From contig CAVSIX010000009.1 in assembly GCA_963728195.1 (NCBI GenBank), positions 186,001 through 250,000 of the forward strand: a stretch of DNA of 64,000 nucleotides, read 5' to 3'. The notes beneath the pieces were generated by a model. The model was not told the DNA's origin. It saw only the letters and a program-made list of their open reading frames with translations, and ran no database searches. The translations under genes were made by a program, and so were the position numbers. Positions within the stretch are counted from its first letter, which is position 1; the number at the start of each line of letters is the position of its first letter. Positions 16,601-25,512 of this stretch are shown piece after piece. The stretch is from Sva-07 sp963728195. Its GTDB lineage: Bacteria > Actinomycetota > Acidimicrobiia > Acidimicrobiales > Ilumatobacteraceae.

Positions 16601-19572
16601 AGATCGCGGCGACCGGATCGGCTGCCAACTGCTCGAACGGGATCGATCCGACCACTGCCACGTTGGTGGAGTTGACGCTCGCCGGAATCCCGGTGGCGTC
16701 GCTGCCGGTGGCGAGCCTGCCCGTGGCGAGTCTGCCCGTCGCGAGCCTGCCGGTGGCGTCGCTGCCGGTTGCGTCCCTCGATCTGGCGAGCACGCCGGTG
16801 GCGAGTCTGCCCGTCGCGAGCCTGCCCGTGGCGTCGCTGCCGGTGGCGAGCCTGCCGGTCGCATCGCTGCCGGTGGCGAGCCTGCAGGTCGACATCGTCG
16901 ACGCGGCCGGCAACCTGGCGTCCCTGCCCGTGGCATCGTTGCCGGTGGCGAGTCTGCCGGTGGCGAGCTTGCCGGTGGCGAGCTTGCCCGTTGCATCGTT
17001 GCCCGTCGCATCGCTCAACACGACCGGCACGGTCCTGTTCCAGTTCACCACCAGCGCCAACCGGAGCCTGATCTCCATCCCGGTCGCGTCGCTCAATCTT
17101 CTGAGCAGCCCGGTGGCGTCGCTTCCGGTGGCGTCGTTGCCGGTGGCCAGTCTGCCGGTGGCCAGTCTGCCGGTGGCGTCGTTGCCCGTCGCGTCGTTGC
17201 CGGTCGCCAGCCTTCCTGTCGCATCGCTCGACGTCACGGGCACGCCGGTCGCATCGCTGACGACGGATGGCACCCTTGCGACACTCCCGGTGGCGAGTCT
17301 GCCGGTGGCCAGCTTGCCGGTTGCGTCGTTGCCGGTGGCGGGTCTGCCGGTTGCCAGCTTGCCGGTTGCCAGCTTGCCGGTTGCGTCGTTGCCCGTCGCC
17401 TCCCTGCCGGTTGCGTCGTTGCCGGTGGCGAGTCTGCCGGTTGCCAGTTTGCCGGTTGCCAGCTTGCCGGTTGCGTCGTTGCCCGTCGCCTCCCTGCCGG
17501 TGGCGTCGTTGCCCGTGGCCTCGCTGAGCGCTGTGGTTGACTGCACGGCTGTCGACTGCACGAGCACGACCCTGTCATTTGCAGATGCGCTCGCCGCCGC
17601 CCCGGTTTCCGGCGCGACGTTCGCGGCGCTCGCTCCACTTTTGGACGGTCTTCGCTGGGGCGAGATCCTTCCCTTCCTCGGAGTGACCGATGACGAGTTC
17701 GTCCAGATGCTCGTCGATCTCGAGAACTCATCCGGCGGGACGTTCACGCTCGGCGACGTCGTCAACGAGGGCGGTGGCTTCGGCGACCTGACAGTCGGAG
17801 AGCTCCCGCCCGTGGTGCTCCAGCGGTTGTTCTTCGGCGACATCGCTCCCTACCTCGAAGGGTTCCGGCTCGGTGATCTCGTGGGCAACATCCTCGATGC
17901 GGAGGGGAATCCGCTGGATGCTGCCGCCGTCGAGGCGGCGCTCACCGCTGCGAAGAACGGCCTCACTCTTCAACTCCTCGATCTCACGAACTTCGACGAC
18001 CTGACACTCGGCGATCTCGTCGACGAAAGCGGCAACCCGCTGTTGCAGGGACTGACCCTCGGCCAGGTGGCGCCGTACCTCACCGGTCTGCGATTCGACG
18101 ATCTGTTCACATCGTTCCCGGGCCTGACGGAGAACCAGGTTCGCAACGCCCTCGAGGACATCCTCGCCACAAGCGGGCTCACACTGGGGCAGCTCCTCGT
18201 GGGCGACCTCACGTTCGACGACCTCCTGGCATCGGACGAATTCGGTCAGATCACGCTGGCTCAGCTCCTGTCGGCGATCCTCGAGGAGAACCCGGATGCG
18301 CTCGACGGCATCACCTTCGGTGATCTGCTCCTCGCGTTCGTGTCCCCGAGCGACTATCCGTGGGACTCGATCGTCTTCGACGACATCGATCCGGCCGACC
18401 TCCCGGGCTTGGTTGGAGCGGTCACATTCGACACCCGCTTCGAGCTGACGGGCACGACACGTGGTACGTCGGTCGAAGTGGCCGTCACACTGCCCGACAC
18501 CGCCGGCTACCTGCCGGGCGCGTCGTCGTTGAACGGCTCACCACTGGCTGAGCCCACGATCGTGGGCAAGGTGCTGACCTGGCGTCTCACCGGGATTGCG
18601 CCAGACACTCCGTACACGCTGTCGTTCGACCTGCAGCCGACGCTCGAGCTCGGCTCGTCGACCGTCGACGTCGCAGCTCGCATCATCGGTGTCGCCGACG
18701 GAGCCGTCGAGGCGACATCGAGTGTCGCAGTCGAGCAGGCCTTCGAACCGAACAACACACCCGAGACAGCCGCACCGCTCGCCGAAAACACGATCTACAT
18801 CAATCACGTCGCGAGCGCCGACGATCTCGACTACTTCAAGATCGACGTCACCGACGGTCAGCGCGTCGTCGTCAATCTGTCGAACCTCGCAGCCGACTTC
18901 GACGTGGTCGTCTACGGGCGCAGCCAGAGCTCGACCATCGTTCCGCTGGTTCCCTCGAGCGGGCAGAGCGCCGGCACCCCGACACCCGATCCGGTGTTCG
19001 AACCGGATGGTACGACGCAGGTCCAGTCCGAGCTGACCGGTGCTGCATCGTCGTTCGATGGGTTGCCCATCGTCGCCACCGGGAATCGCCGCGGCACCGA
19101 GACCGAGACCGTCGTCACGCCACCGCTCGAGGAGGGGACCGTCTACGTGAAGGTGTTCGGCGCCAACGGCGAGAGTTCGGTACGGGCAGCGGTACTCCAA
19201 GCCAAGGTCACCGAAGGAACCTCCGTACCGGAGTGTCCTGCGCTCACCGAACGCTTCGACGGTGGCACCCCCGGCACCAGCTCGATTCCAGCCGATGCGA
19301 ACACGTTGTTCCTCGTCAATCAGCAGCGGCTGAGCGCCCTGTACCCGGACGACTACACCGGCGTGTTCTCCAGTCTCGATGCGCTCGTCGACTTCCTGAA
19401 CGTCGACGGTGCCGACCTCGGCATCGTGCCCGGCGTGCTCGACGTCGGTCAGATCACCGGCATCGCGGCTGACTACGCCGCATGGGACGCCGAGCCGTGC
19501 GACTCGTCCGAAGGCGAACGCCGTCGTGGCCGAGATCGCCGACGAGATCACACAGCTGCGCACGACTCATGA
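13627..19572 (+). CDS. Giant PVASL-repeat surface protein, N-terminal part (before frameshift)
   Basis: This frame encodes 1,981 residues but the last 20 or so are out-of-frame read-through; the protein continues in the next frame from about 19511. Order: ATG at 13627; one signal/anchor helix (MAFVAVAAVLALTAVTVAERF, about residues 38-58); a mixed region to about 14400; FG-GAP/integrin-propeller-like repeats at about 14900-16060 (IGNDAGSAAFGSAVDVDGD, GVGGAGAVYRA, QPAGREAGDRVGRSLELDG); the PVASL pentapeptide array (16515-17526); a Leu-Gly-Asp-rich solenoid-like region to 18380 (LTLGDLVDESG, LTLGQVAPYLTGL); and a PPC domain at about 18730-18915 (EPNNTPETAAPL...DLDYFKIDVTDGQRVVVNL). Likely secreted or surface-anchored. 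Confidence 0.85.
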   Translation: MTKLTTEATAPQRQATTDRRSRALDERRVVPATSRSTMAFVAVAAVLALTAVTVAERFEQRMIDAPVVAAPVNTLESVALASGTMALTLGDGAAIVTTGVDAPAIELATATIGDVELVEAIDDVVIAQVDDEVSYDWGDVTEWYRSVPEGIEHGYTIDAPLSDSDDLAVTIGVTDGTPTLVDADTVSIARPGASTIWYQGLVAFDADGTDLPAAMAVVDGSIELRVDTGGAVYPVTIDPIISDAQVVRVAGANAPRLADEPATPRLAGAAAGGGPGMSSCASNLVMTGLTVYPRVGGSAQLRVVVARCREVQLVDEQLVLVGPAVDAADLGNRSGVLAAQTRDCAAGSAVTGLAAEVGLLIDRLAVRCSPMLATGGVGSPTTQSDLFGGGSLGVTPAGPVDCTAGFATGLSGTFGDDIVSVGLRCATVTIGNDAGSAAFGSAVDVDGDRMVASAPSATVAGVVGAGKVFVYERVGGAWAQTAEIVSPSPETDGGFGDSLDLRGGQLAIGESNRGASDAEPGRVWAFGLVGGTWTLLREFSAPAPEGGPDDLFGADVAWIDADDLYVGAPGVGGAGAVYRANTTSGATTNATPALIVSALGDDFGFSVDVTPRPDAPGYWAAIGVPGIGGDGGGYYIVTLDADGNSVGWRGGSGLAAGTRFGTSVAIDGNRVVIGRYGNGTMGFSLYEYRDFGGGIEWASEVARSVGTSAGFEVGTPANDYLDIDGEYVVIGQPGSGGRVAIFRFDGGVLADAPTFAQPAGREAGDRVGRSLELDGSLLVAGAPGDDGATNEFPDSGAVYTFGVTPDVPDEPVFASFDVAASASQVSVASSGIAASAIPSRNASGATGQSGSVASTSLVGLDLNTPVGGNVAASPVASLTIGESVLAAIDGASSLDRLPLTDIDVTVPIASTTPPQVGGWEEILRQIDDPVLLSRPPQNIQFGEIKDFPEVQRLRLDQLSLAGTPVASLPVASLVLGATPVASLGTDIDWCAEIAATGSAANCSNGIDPTTATLVELTLAGIPVASLPVASLPVASLPVASLPVASLPVASLDLASTPVASLPVASLPVASLPVASLPVASLPVASLQVDIVDAAGNLASLPVASLPVASLPVASLPVASLPVASLPVASLNTTGTVLFQFTTSANRSLISIPVASLNLLSSPVASLPVASLPVASLPVASLPVASLPVASLPVASLPVASLDVTGTPVASLTTDGTLATLPVASLPVASLPVASLPVAGLPVASLPVASLPVASLPVASLPVASLPVASLPVASLPVASLPVASLPVASLPVASLPVASLSAVVDCTAVDCTSTTLSFADALAAAPVSGATFAALAPLLDGLRWGEILPFLGVTDDEFVQMLVDLENSSGGTFTLGDVVNEGGGFGDLTVGELPPVVLQRLFFGDIAPYLEGFRLGDLVGNILDAEGNPLDAAAVEAALTAAKNGLTLQLLDLTNFDDLTLGDLVDESGNPLLQGLTLGQVAPYLTGLRFDDLFTSFPGLTENQVRNALEDILATSGLTLGQLLVGDLTFDDLLASDEFGQITLAQLLSAILEENPDALDGITFGDLLLAFVSPSDYPWDSIVFDDIDPADLPGLVGAVTFDTRFELTGTTRGTSVEVAVTLPDTAGYLPGASSLNGSPLAEPTIVGKVLTWRLTGIAPDTPYTLSFDLQPTLELGSSTVDVAARIIGVADGAVEATSSVAVEQAFEPNNTPETAAPLAENTIYINHVASADDLDYFKIDVTDGQRVVVNLSNLAADFDVVVYGRSQSSTIVPLVPSSGQSAGTPTPDPVFEPDGTTQVQSELTGAASSFDGLPIVATGNRRGTETETVVTPPLEEGTVYVKVFGANGESSVRAAVLQAKVTEGTSVPECPALTERFDGGTPGTSSIPADANTLFLVNQQRLSALYPDDYTGVFSSLDALVDFLNVDGADLGIVPGVLDVGQITGIAADYAAWDAEPCDSSEGERRRGRDRRRDHTAAHDS
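16515..17526 (+). repeat. PVASL pentapeptide-coding tandem array
   Basis: Between 16690 and 17526 I count about 44 copies of Pro-Val-Ala-Ser-Leu (one PVAGL), in blocks of 6, 6, 6, 8 and 16 plus singles, split by short inserts such as DLAST, NLLSS and DVTGT. A few more copies precede it from 16515. Synonymous variation is heavy: Ser is written both AGC/AGT and TCG/TCC, and Val as GTG/GTC/GTT. So the peptide rather than the DNA is conserved. Shifted to ASLPV, it has the small-x-Leu-x-x layout of right-handed quadrilateral pentapeptide helices, with Ser where Asp/Asn is usual. Confidence 0.92.
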
Positions 19573-22500
19573 CGTCGAGCACATCGTCATCGTCGGCGGC
19601 GACGACATCGTTCCTCATGCACGAGTCACCGACGGCACTGAGGTCTCCAACGAGTTCGACTACCGCTTCACCTTCAGTGGGAACAACGCCATCGCAGGAT
19701 CGGCTTGGGACCGACAAGTGCTGACCGATGAGCCGTACGGCGACACGGCGGCGCTCGACTTCGGCGACCGCTACCTCTACATCACCGACACCGCGCTCGG
19801 CCGACTCGTCGACACGCCCGAGGACATCGAGTTCCAGCTCGACCAGTTCGTGGAGTCCTCGGGCCGGCTCAACCCGACCACCGGTCTCGTCGTCGGCTAC
19901 GACTTCCTCGACGACGGTTCCGAGGCGATTGCGGATGGCCTTCGCGGTGCGCTCACCGTCGACGACGAGTTCGGCTCCAGTCTCGACGACGACACCTGGA
20001 CGGCGGCCGATCTCGCCGACAAGCTGTTTCCCGACGGCTCCACGACGCCGGACGTGATCTCCCTCAATGCCCACTTCGACCATCGCCGCGCCCTCCCGGC
20101 GCTCGACAACACCAACAAGACCGAAGTGGACCTGTTCGATGCTGCGACCGTGTTCGCCGCCGCCCCGGACGCCCTCACGGGGCGGATCACCTTCTCGATG
20201 GGTTGTCACAGCGGGCTCGCCGTGTCCGACTCGACGATCGGGGTGCTCGCCGACGACTTCGCCCAGGGGTTCACCCGCCAGGGCGGCGTCTACGTCGGCA
20301 ACACCGGCTACGGCTACGGCGACACCGAGACCGTTGCCTACTCCGAGCGCCTGATGGAGCTCTTCGCGGACGAGTTGGTCAACCCGATCCTGTTCGACCG
20401 CCCGACGACCGCGGGACAGGCCTTGCAGTTCGCCAAGAACTCGTTCTTCTCCGAGCTCGGAAACGTCAGCGTCTACGACGAGAAGGCCCTGATGGAGTCG
20501 ACCTTCTACGGGCTGCCCTTCTACCGAGTGAATCTCGAGCCCAAGGAGCCGACTCCTGCGCCGACCACGGCCACGCAGATCGACCCCATCACCGGCAGTC
20601 CGGCGGCGATGTTCACGGTCGTCCCGGACAATGAAGCCGAACCTCCCACTGGCGGTGTCGACGGTACGAGGTACGTGAACCGCAACGCCTCGGGCGACCC
20701 TCTCGAGCTCAAGTCGCCGTTCAACCCGGCCCAGCCGCTGGAACTCGTGGACGTGAGCGTCGTCGATCCCACCGATCCGACGAACCTCGACCTGGTGGCC
20801 CGTGGTGCGATCGTCACCGGGCTGAACTCCACCTACGAGTCGCCGATCGATCCGGTGATCGTGCGTCCGATTGCGGACGACTCGGCGACGCAGCCCGAGC
20901 CGATGGTTGGTGACGTCGTGTTCCCGGTGCGTCCCGCGGCGATCCGCACGACGAGTCAGGCCGAGGGTGAGCGGCAGACACTTGCGCTCGCGACAGGACA
21001 GTTCCGTGGTTCGAGCACCAGCGGTGTCCAGCGACTCGACAACGAACTGAACGTCGTGGTCTACTACGCCGACCCGTCGGAGTCGGACTTCACGGCACCG
21101 CTGATCGGGGCCGTCGACTCGTTCGTCGTCGGTGCCGATCTCTCGATCGCGGTCGACGTCAGCGACACCGGCGGTTCCGGTGGCAGCGGGACCGGGATCG
21201 ACCGGGTGTACGTGCTCGTCGCGGAGAACCCGGGCATCGGTACGGTCGACTGGCGCAGTGTGGAGCTGAGCGAGGACCAGTCGGCGCCCGGACGTTGGGT
21301 CGGCTCGCTCGCTCTGTCGTCGGGTACGGAGAATGTCGAGTTGTTCGTCCAGGCAAAGGACGGCGCAGGCAACGTGGGTGTGAGCTCGAAGAAGGGCGAG
21401 AACTTCGGGGCCGTGGAAGCCGAGGACTCCTCGGCGCTGCCCATCGGCGTCGAGATCTCGATCGACGGCACCCCGAGCGTCGATGTGCCGGCATCGGTGT
21501 GGTTCGGTGCGCCGGCCACCGTGACGGTGACGGCCGGAAGTGCGCCGGTGGAGTACCGCCTCCGCAACGGACCGCTGACGTCGTTTCCCAGTGGCGGCCT
21601 CGTGGTCGACGCCGAAGGAGCGAGCGGTCTCGTGGTGTTCGTCGGCGGAGACGAGGTCCTCGATCGGGTGATCCGAATCGACCGGACGAAGCCCACCGCT
21701 CACATCTCCTCGCCCCTCGACGGTGCCACCGTCACGGCAGGCGAGCCGCTCGTGGCGTCGTTCACGTGTTCGGACACCTCCCTCACGACCTGCCTGGCGA
21801 CCCTCGACGGTGCACCGATCGCGGCGAACTCCGACCTGAGCGGTTTGGCGCCGGGTACGTACACACTCAGCGTGGCTGCGACCGATTCGGCCGGCAATCG
21901 CGCGACGAGGACGTCGACGTTCACGGTGGTCGACGTCCAGGTGGCGCCCGAGATCACCCTCGTCGACGGGCTGCGCAGGCCCCAGCTGATCACCGACGGG
22001 TTCGTGGTCGACATCGAGTTCACCGATGCGAACCTCGGCGGTGACGACTACACCGTCACGATCGACTGGGGCGATGGAGACGGGGGCGCTCCCGGCACCT
22101 CGACCACGTGTGTCGCCTCGACCGCAGGCGCCGCCACCGCCGGCAACCCGAGCTGCGACATCTTGGCGGCCCCGTCCGTCGACGGGCCAGGCGTTGCGGT
22201 CGGCAACTTCGAGTATGCGGCACCGGGCGTCTACGCAATCACGGTCACCGTCGACGACGGCACCGCCAGCGACCAGTCGGTGTTCCAGTTCGCGACGATC
22301 TACGACCCCGACGCCGGGCGTGTGAGCGGCGCGGGTGCCTACTGGTCCGGGCCCGAGGCGTATGGCGCAAGCCGATGGGGCTCCGCCGCATTGTTCGGTT
22401 ACAACGCCCGCTACAAGGGGTCGAATCCGGTGCCGACTGGTGACACCCAACTCCATCTGTTGGGCCAGTTCCTGTTCAAGTCGACGGCGTACGACTACCT

Positions 22501-22738
22501 GATCATCAACGACACCTTCGCTGTCGCCGAGGGAACGGGCAAGTTCAACGGCCGACCCGGCTACGGCTTCCGTGTCCAGGGCATCGACAACGGCTGGCTC
22601 GACTTCTTCCAGCTGACCATCTGGGACCCCGACGGCGATGTCGTGTACGACAACGGCGTGAAGTACCAGGCGGGACAGATCGTCGAAGCCCACAAAGGTG
22701 ACGTCGTGCTGCTCGGGGGAATCCAGATCCGGCGATGA
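19511..22738 (+). CDS. Giant surface protein, C-terminal part: gingipain/caspase-like peptidase with Ig/PKD modules
   Basis: Continuation of the preceding frame after an apparent one-base insertion near 19505-19510. It resumes KANAVVAEIADEITQLRTTHDVEHIVIVGGDDIVPHARV, the start of a clan CD peptidase fold (C25-like). Candidate catalytic residues are His in SLNAHFDHRR (codon 20072-20074) and Cys in FSMGCHSGLA (codon 20204-20206). Then come Ig-like segments (about 21060-21950, including RTKPTAHISSPLDGATVTAG), a PKD-like domain (ITDGFVVDIEFTDANLGG...TIDWGDGDGG...PGVYAITVTVDDG) and a C-terminal domain (GYNARYKGSNPVPTGDTQLH...VVYDNG) of the kind at the end of many secreted actinobacterial proteins. 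It overlaps the following lipoprotein gene by 4 bp. Alternative: a separate gene starting at a GTG/ATG after 19409. Confidence 0.82.
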   Translation, partial: KANAVVAEIADEITQLRTTHDVEHIVIVGGDDIVPHARVTDGTEVSNEFDYRFTFSGNNAIAGSAWDRQVLTDEPYGDTAALDFGDRYLYITDTALGRLVDTPEDIEFQLDQFVESSGRLNPTTGLVVGYDFLDDGSEAIADGLRGALTVDDEFGSSLDDDTWTAADLADKLFPDGSTTPDVISLNAHFDHRRALPALDNTNKTEVDLFDAATVFAAAPDALTGRITFSMGCHSGLAVSDSTIGVLADDFAQGFTRQGGVYVGNTGYGYGDTETVAYSERLMELFADELVNPILFDRPTTAGQALQFAKNSFFSELGNVSVYDEKALMESTFYGLPFYRVNLEPKEPTPAPTTATQIDPITGSPAAMFTVVPDNEAEPPTGGVDGTRYVNRNASGDPLELKSPFNPAQPLELVDVSVVDPTDPTNLDLVARGAIVTGLNSTYESPIDPVIVRPIADDSATQPEPMVGDVVFPVRPAAIRTTSQAEGERQTLALATGQFRGSSTSGVQRLDNELNVVVYYADPSESDFTAPLIGAVDSFVVGADLSIAVDVSDTGGSGGSGTGIDRVYVLVAENPGIGTVDWRSVELSEDQSAPGRWVGSLALSSGTENVELFVQAKDGAGNVGVSSKKGENFGAVEAEDSSALPIGVEISIDGTPSVDVPASVWFGAPATVTVTAGSAPVEYRLRNGPLTSFPSGGLVVDAEGASGLVVFVGGDEVLDRVIRIDRTKPTAHISSPLDGATVTAGEPLVASFTCSDTSLTTCLATLDGAPIAANSDLSGLAPGTYTLSVAATDSAGNRATRTSTFTVVDVQVAPEITLVDGLRRPQLITDGFVVDIEFTDANLGGDDYTVTIDWGDGDGGAPGTSTTCVASTAGAATAGNPSCDILAAPSVDGPGVAVGNFEYAAPGVYAITVTVDDGTASDQSVFQFATIYDPDAGRVSGAGAYWSGPEAYGASRWGSAALFGYNARYKGSNPVPTGDTQLHLLGQFLFKSTAYDYLIINDTFAVAEGTGKFNGRPGYGFRVQGIDNGWLDFFQLTIWDPDGDVVYDNGVKYQAGQIVEAHKGDVVLLGGIQIRR

Positions 22739-23334
22739 ATCGACGGATCGCCACGGCGGTGCTGATCGTCGCAGCGGCGCATGCCGGCTGCAGTGGCGCC
22801 GACGGCACCGGCTCGACCGTCGTGTCCACCACACAGTCGATCGAGGAGAGCGCATCGTCCACACCGTCGCCGTCAGTGCCCGGCCTGGACGTCGGCGACA
22901 TTGCTCCGGTCCCTCCGGGAGTCGGAGGCGAAGCGACAGGCCCGCTCGGCTCGAACGAGATCCGCGTCGACACCGACGCCGGCACCGTGCAGATCGGGTC
23001 GGGAAGTGTCCCCGATCGTCTCGGGCCGAGCTTCCCGCTCCCCGCTGACTTCGTCGTCGAACTGGCGAGTGAGACCGAGACAGATCTCGGCTTCTCGGGG
23101 ACGACCGACGAGTCGCTCGATGATCTGATCGAGTTGTTCGAGACCGGGCTTCCGACCGCGGGCTATCCGATCGTGTCGATCGACCGCCGCGGAAGCAGGT
23201 TCGCCGTCTTCGAGTTCGCGAACGACGTCGGTCTCGGCCAGGTTGCCATCAGCCAGGCGCCGAGCGGCGACGGCTACACCGTGATCGTGGCCTTCGGCGA
23301 CGGAGACGGTGACGAGGCTCAGCTCGAGAACTGA
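22735..23334 (+). CDS. Putative lipoprotein coupled to the giant peptidase
   Basis: A 199-residue protein. The N-terminus MNRRIATAVLIVAAAHAGC gives a short basic n-region, a hydrophobic core and a lipobox (AHAGC, Cys at residue 19), followed by a Ser/Thr-rich linker (to about residue 50). The rest is a compact alpha/beta region (FPLPADFVVELASETETDLGFSG...DLIELFETGLPTAGYPIVSIDRRG). No named domain is recognised. Its ATG overlaps the giant protein's stop (ATGA), so the two are made together; it may anchor, chaperone or inhibit the peptidase (inference). Its last 16 bp overlap the convergent regulator gene. Confidence 0.75.
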   Translation: MNRRIATAVLIVAAAHAGCSGADGTGSTVVSTTQSIEESASSTPSPSVPGLDVGDIAPVPPGVGGEATGPLGSNEIRVDTDAGTVQIGSGSVPDRLGPSFPLPADFVVELASETETDLGFSGTTDESLDDLIELFETGLPTAGYPIVSIDRRGSRFAVFEFANDVGLGQVAISQAPSGDGYTVIVAFGDGDGDEAQLEN

Positions 23335-24766
23335 TCTAGTCCGACGAGACGGAATGCTGCCGGTGGCGTGACAACGCCGAGTTCGTCGATGAGTGCGTTC
23401 GCCGATGCCCGAACTCGGTGGTCATCGGTGACATGGGCCAGCAGAGCACCCGCGAGAGCTTGGTCGTAACGCGCCTCCGAGCGCTCGGCAAGTCGCACGG
23501 ATACTTCCAGCGCCCCGAGGGCGAGTTCGGTCCGGCCGCTGAGCAGGTGGGCGAGACCTCGGTGTCGTTCGAGCCGACAGATCAGCGCTTCGTCAGCAAT
23601 CCGTCGAAGACTGCGATCGACGTGGGCAAGTGCATCCTCTGCAAGCCCGTGATGCGTTGCCACCTCGGCCAGGCGGACCATGGTCTCCGCGACGAACTCC
23701 TCGGCGCCGAGTCGCTTGAAGATGTCGAGGACCTTGTCCAGCACTGCGATGGTCGTCGTGCGGTCGGTGTCGCCCCGACGTCCACGGGTCAGTGCCAGGT
23801 TGGACTCCGCCGTGGCCGCTCCGAACACCCATCCGGATGCCGTCCAGTTGCGCAGCACGTCGGCAAACTCGGCCTCCGCCCGATCGAAGTGACCCTGATC
23901 CGAGAGGACCTCTGCCGCATTGGCGCGACCGAGGTTGGCCTCGATCACGTCGCCGGCCCTCGCCCCCTCCTCGGCGGCACGTCCGTAGTACTCGAGGGCG
24001 GTGGACCAGTCGTAGGCGAAGTAGGCCTGGATGCCCATGTTGTCCAGGATGCGTGCCGTGCTGAGGTGGTCCCCGAGGCGCTGGTGGAGTGAGAGTGCCT
24101 CGGGTCCGTAGCGCTCTGCGTCGGCTCGCTTCAGGTAGGTCGCTGCGACGTGGAGCCGATCGAGTGCGCTCGCAAGGCTGGCGTCGTCGCCGAGATGGCG
24201 GGCATCGGCCTCGGCCCGCCGGGCCCACGCGAGGCACTCGTCGAAACGACCCTGCCGGTGTCGGGCAGCTGCGTACGCCAGCGCCGTCTTCATGCGCACT
24301 TCGCGCTCGCGGTCGGTACCGGCACGGCGTGGGAGCCGTCGGAGGCATCGCTCGTACCACTGGGTAGCGGTCGCCAACGAGCCCTGGCGATCGCGGACGA
24401 TTCCCTGCTTTCGCATCAGGTCGACGTCGTCGAGGTGATCGGCCAGACGACGCGCCCGCCGGTACTGGGCGAATGCTGCTTCGTACTCGCCGAGTGTGAG
24501 GAACGTGTCGCCGAGTCGGACCGAGACCCGCCGGCGTTCGTCGTCGGTGACCGTGCGGAGTCTGGCCCCCGCGGTCACCGCACGCTCCAATGCCATGGCC
24601 GCATCGCGGTGTGCGTACTGGTGAGCCGCCTGATCGGCGGCGAGCAGCGAGTACCGCCAGGAACGGTCGAAGGTCCGGGCTTCGTGGAAGTGGAGGGACA
24701 GCAGGGGAGCGATGATCTCGGGGTCATCCGCCGCTGATTCGAGGTGTACGCCGACGCGACCGGTGA
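23319..24766 (-). CDS. Cyclase/ATPase regulator, C-terminal TPR fragment (third frame)
   Basis: The C-terminal segment of one long minus-strand gene (27115 to 23319) broken by two frameshifts. This part resumes as GRVGVHLESAADDPEIIAPLLSLHFHEA and consists of tetratricopeptide-like helix pairs, for example LGEYEAAFAQYRRARRLADHLDD, ATQWYERCLRRLPRRAG, WSTALEYYGRAAEEGARAGD and HFDRAEAEFADVLRNW, ending LVGLDQFSS. TPR arrays close most bacterial cyclase-ATPase regulators. Removing one base near 24762-24765 joins it cleanly to the previous segment (GLPYQERRRLH / GRVGVHLES). The stop region overlaps the convergent lipoprotein gene by 16 bp. Confidence 0.75.
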
Positions 24767-25512
24767 AGTCGCCTCCGCTCCTGGTACGGGAGGCCTTCGT
24801 AGGCGGCGTCTCGGTACATGGCATGGCGGAATCGGTATCGCCGATCTCGGAGCGACTCGACGATCTCGTGGAGTTCCGGTGCCGGCTCCACGCTGTTCTC
24901 GACGGCACCGACATCGTCGATGCCGAACTCCCTGCCGAACACGGCAGCCAGCCGCAGCAGCCGGCGCTGCTCCGGGGCGAGCAGGTCGATACGTGCGGAG
25001 ATCAGTCCCTCGATCGACTCCGGGAGGTCGGCGATCGAGCCACGCGAGAGGGCGCGGCTCAGCTCTATCGTGAACAGTGGATTACCACCGGACCGGCCGA
25101 CGATCGAGTCGAGGTCGTCGTCGGACAACGCAGTCGTGCTCACGTCGAGGGCGATGCGGCGGATGTCGTCGTCGGTCAGCGGGGCGAGGTCGAGTTCGGT
25201 CACATGGATTGCGTCATCAGAGGGCCGCCACGGCCCTTCGGGTCGTCGTGTGAGCACTCCGGTCCACGGTCGGGACGCCGAAGCCTGGATGAGATGGTTC
25301 AGCAGTTCGCCCGAGGCCTCGTCGATCCAGTGCAGATCCTCGACGACGAGGAACACCGGTCCGTCGAGCACCTGGTCGAGGAAGTCTACGACGACGTCAT
25401 GGATTCGGGCACGGCGGAACCGCGGATCGATCGCGTCGGCCTGCGGTGTCGGAAGGACTGTGGCGCCGAACGGTACGGCCAGCAGCGGAAGCATCGGGAG
25501 TAACTCCGGCTG
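24766..25512 (-). CDS. Cyclase/ATPase regulator, middle ATPase fragment (second frame)
   Basis: The middle segment of the same gene. It picks up QPELLPMLPLLAVPFGATVL right after the N-terminal frame reads LLEKTLRQN, and carries the STAND/AAA Walker B VFLVVEDLHWIDEASGELL, sensor-like ALSDDDLDSIVGRSGGNPLFTIEL and a winged-helix-like region (LLAPEQRRLLRLAAVFGREFGIDDV), ending RHAMYRDAAYEGLPYQERRRLH. Left uncorrected, this frame runs on to a stop at 24724. Without repair none of the three pieces would give a working ATPase, because Walker A sits in one frame and Walker B in the next. Confidence 0.72.

Noticed and set aside
16167..17843. Long minus-strand open frame rich in DATG/ATGR/LATG repeats
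   Set aside because: It is the antisense of the PVASL array and has no other protein-like sequence; codon preference fits the plus strand.
19495..19525. Programmed ribosomal frameshift in the giant gene
   Set aside because: No slippery heptamer or following pseudoknot is apparent, and four other genes in the window have similar single-base breaks.
19454..22864. 1,136-codon minus-strand open frame
   Set aside because: Arg/Asp/Val-rich shadow of the peptidase gene; GC-rich DNA lacks stops in antisense frames and no domain is recognisable.
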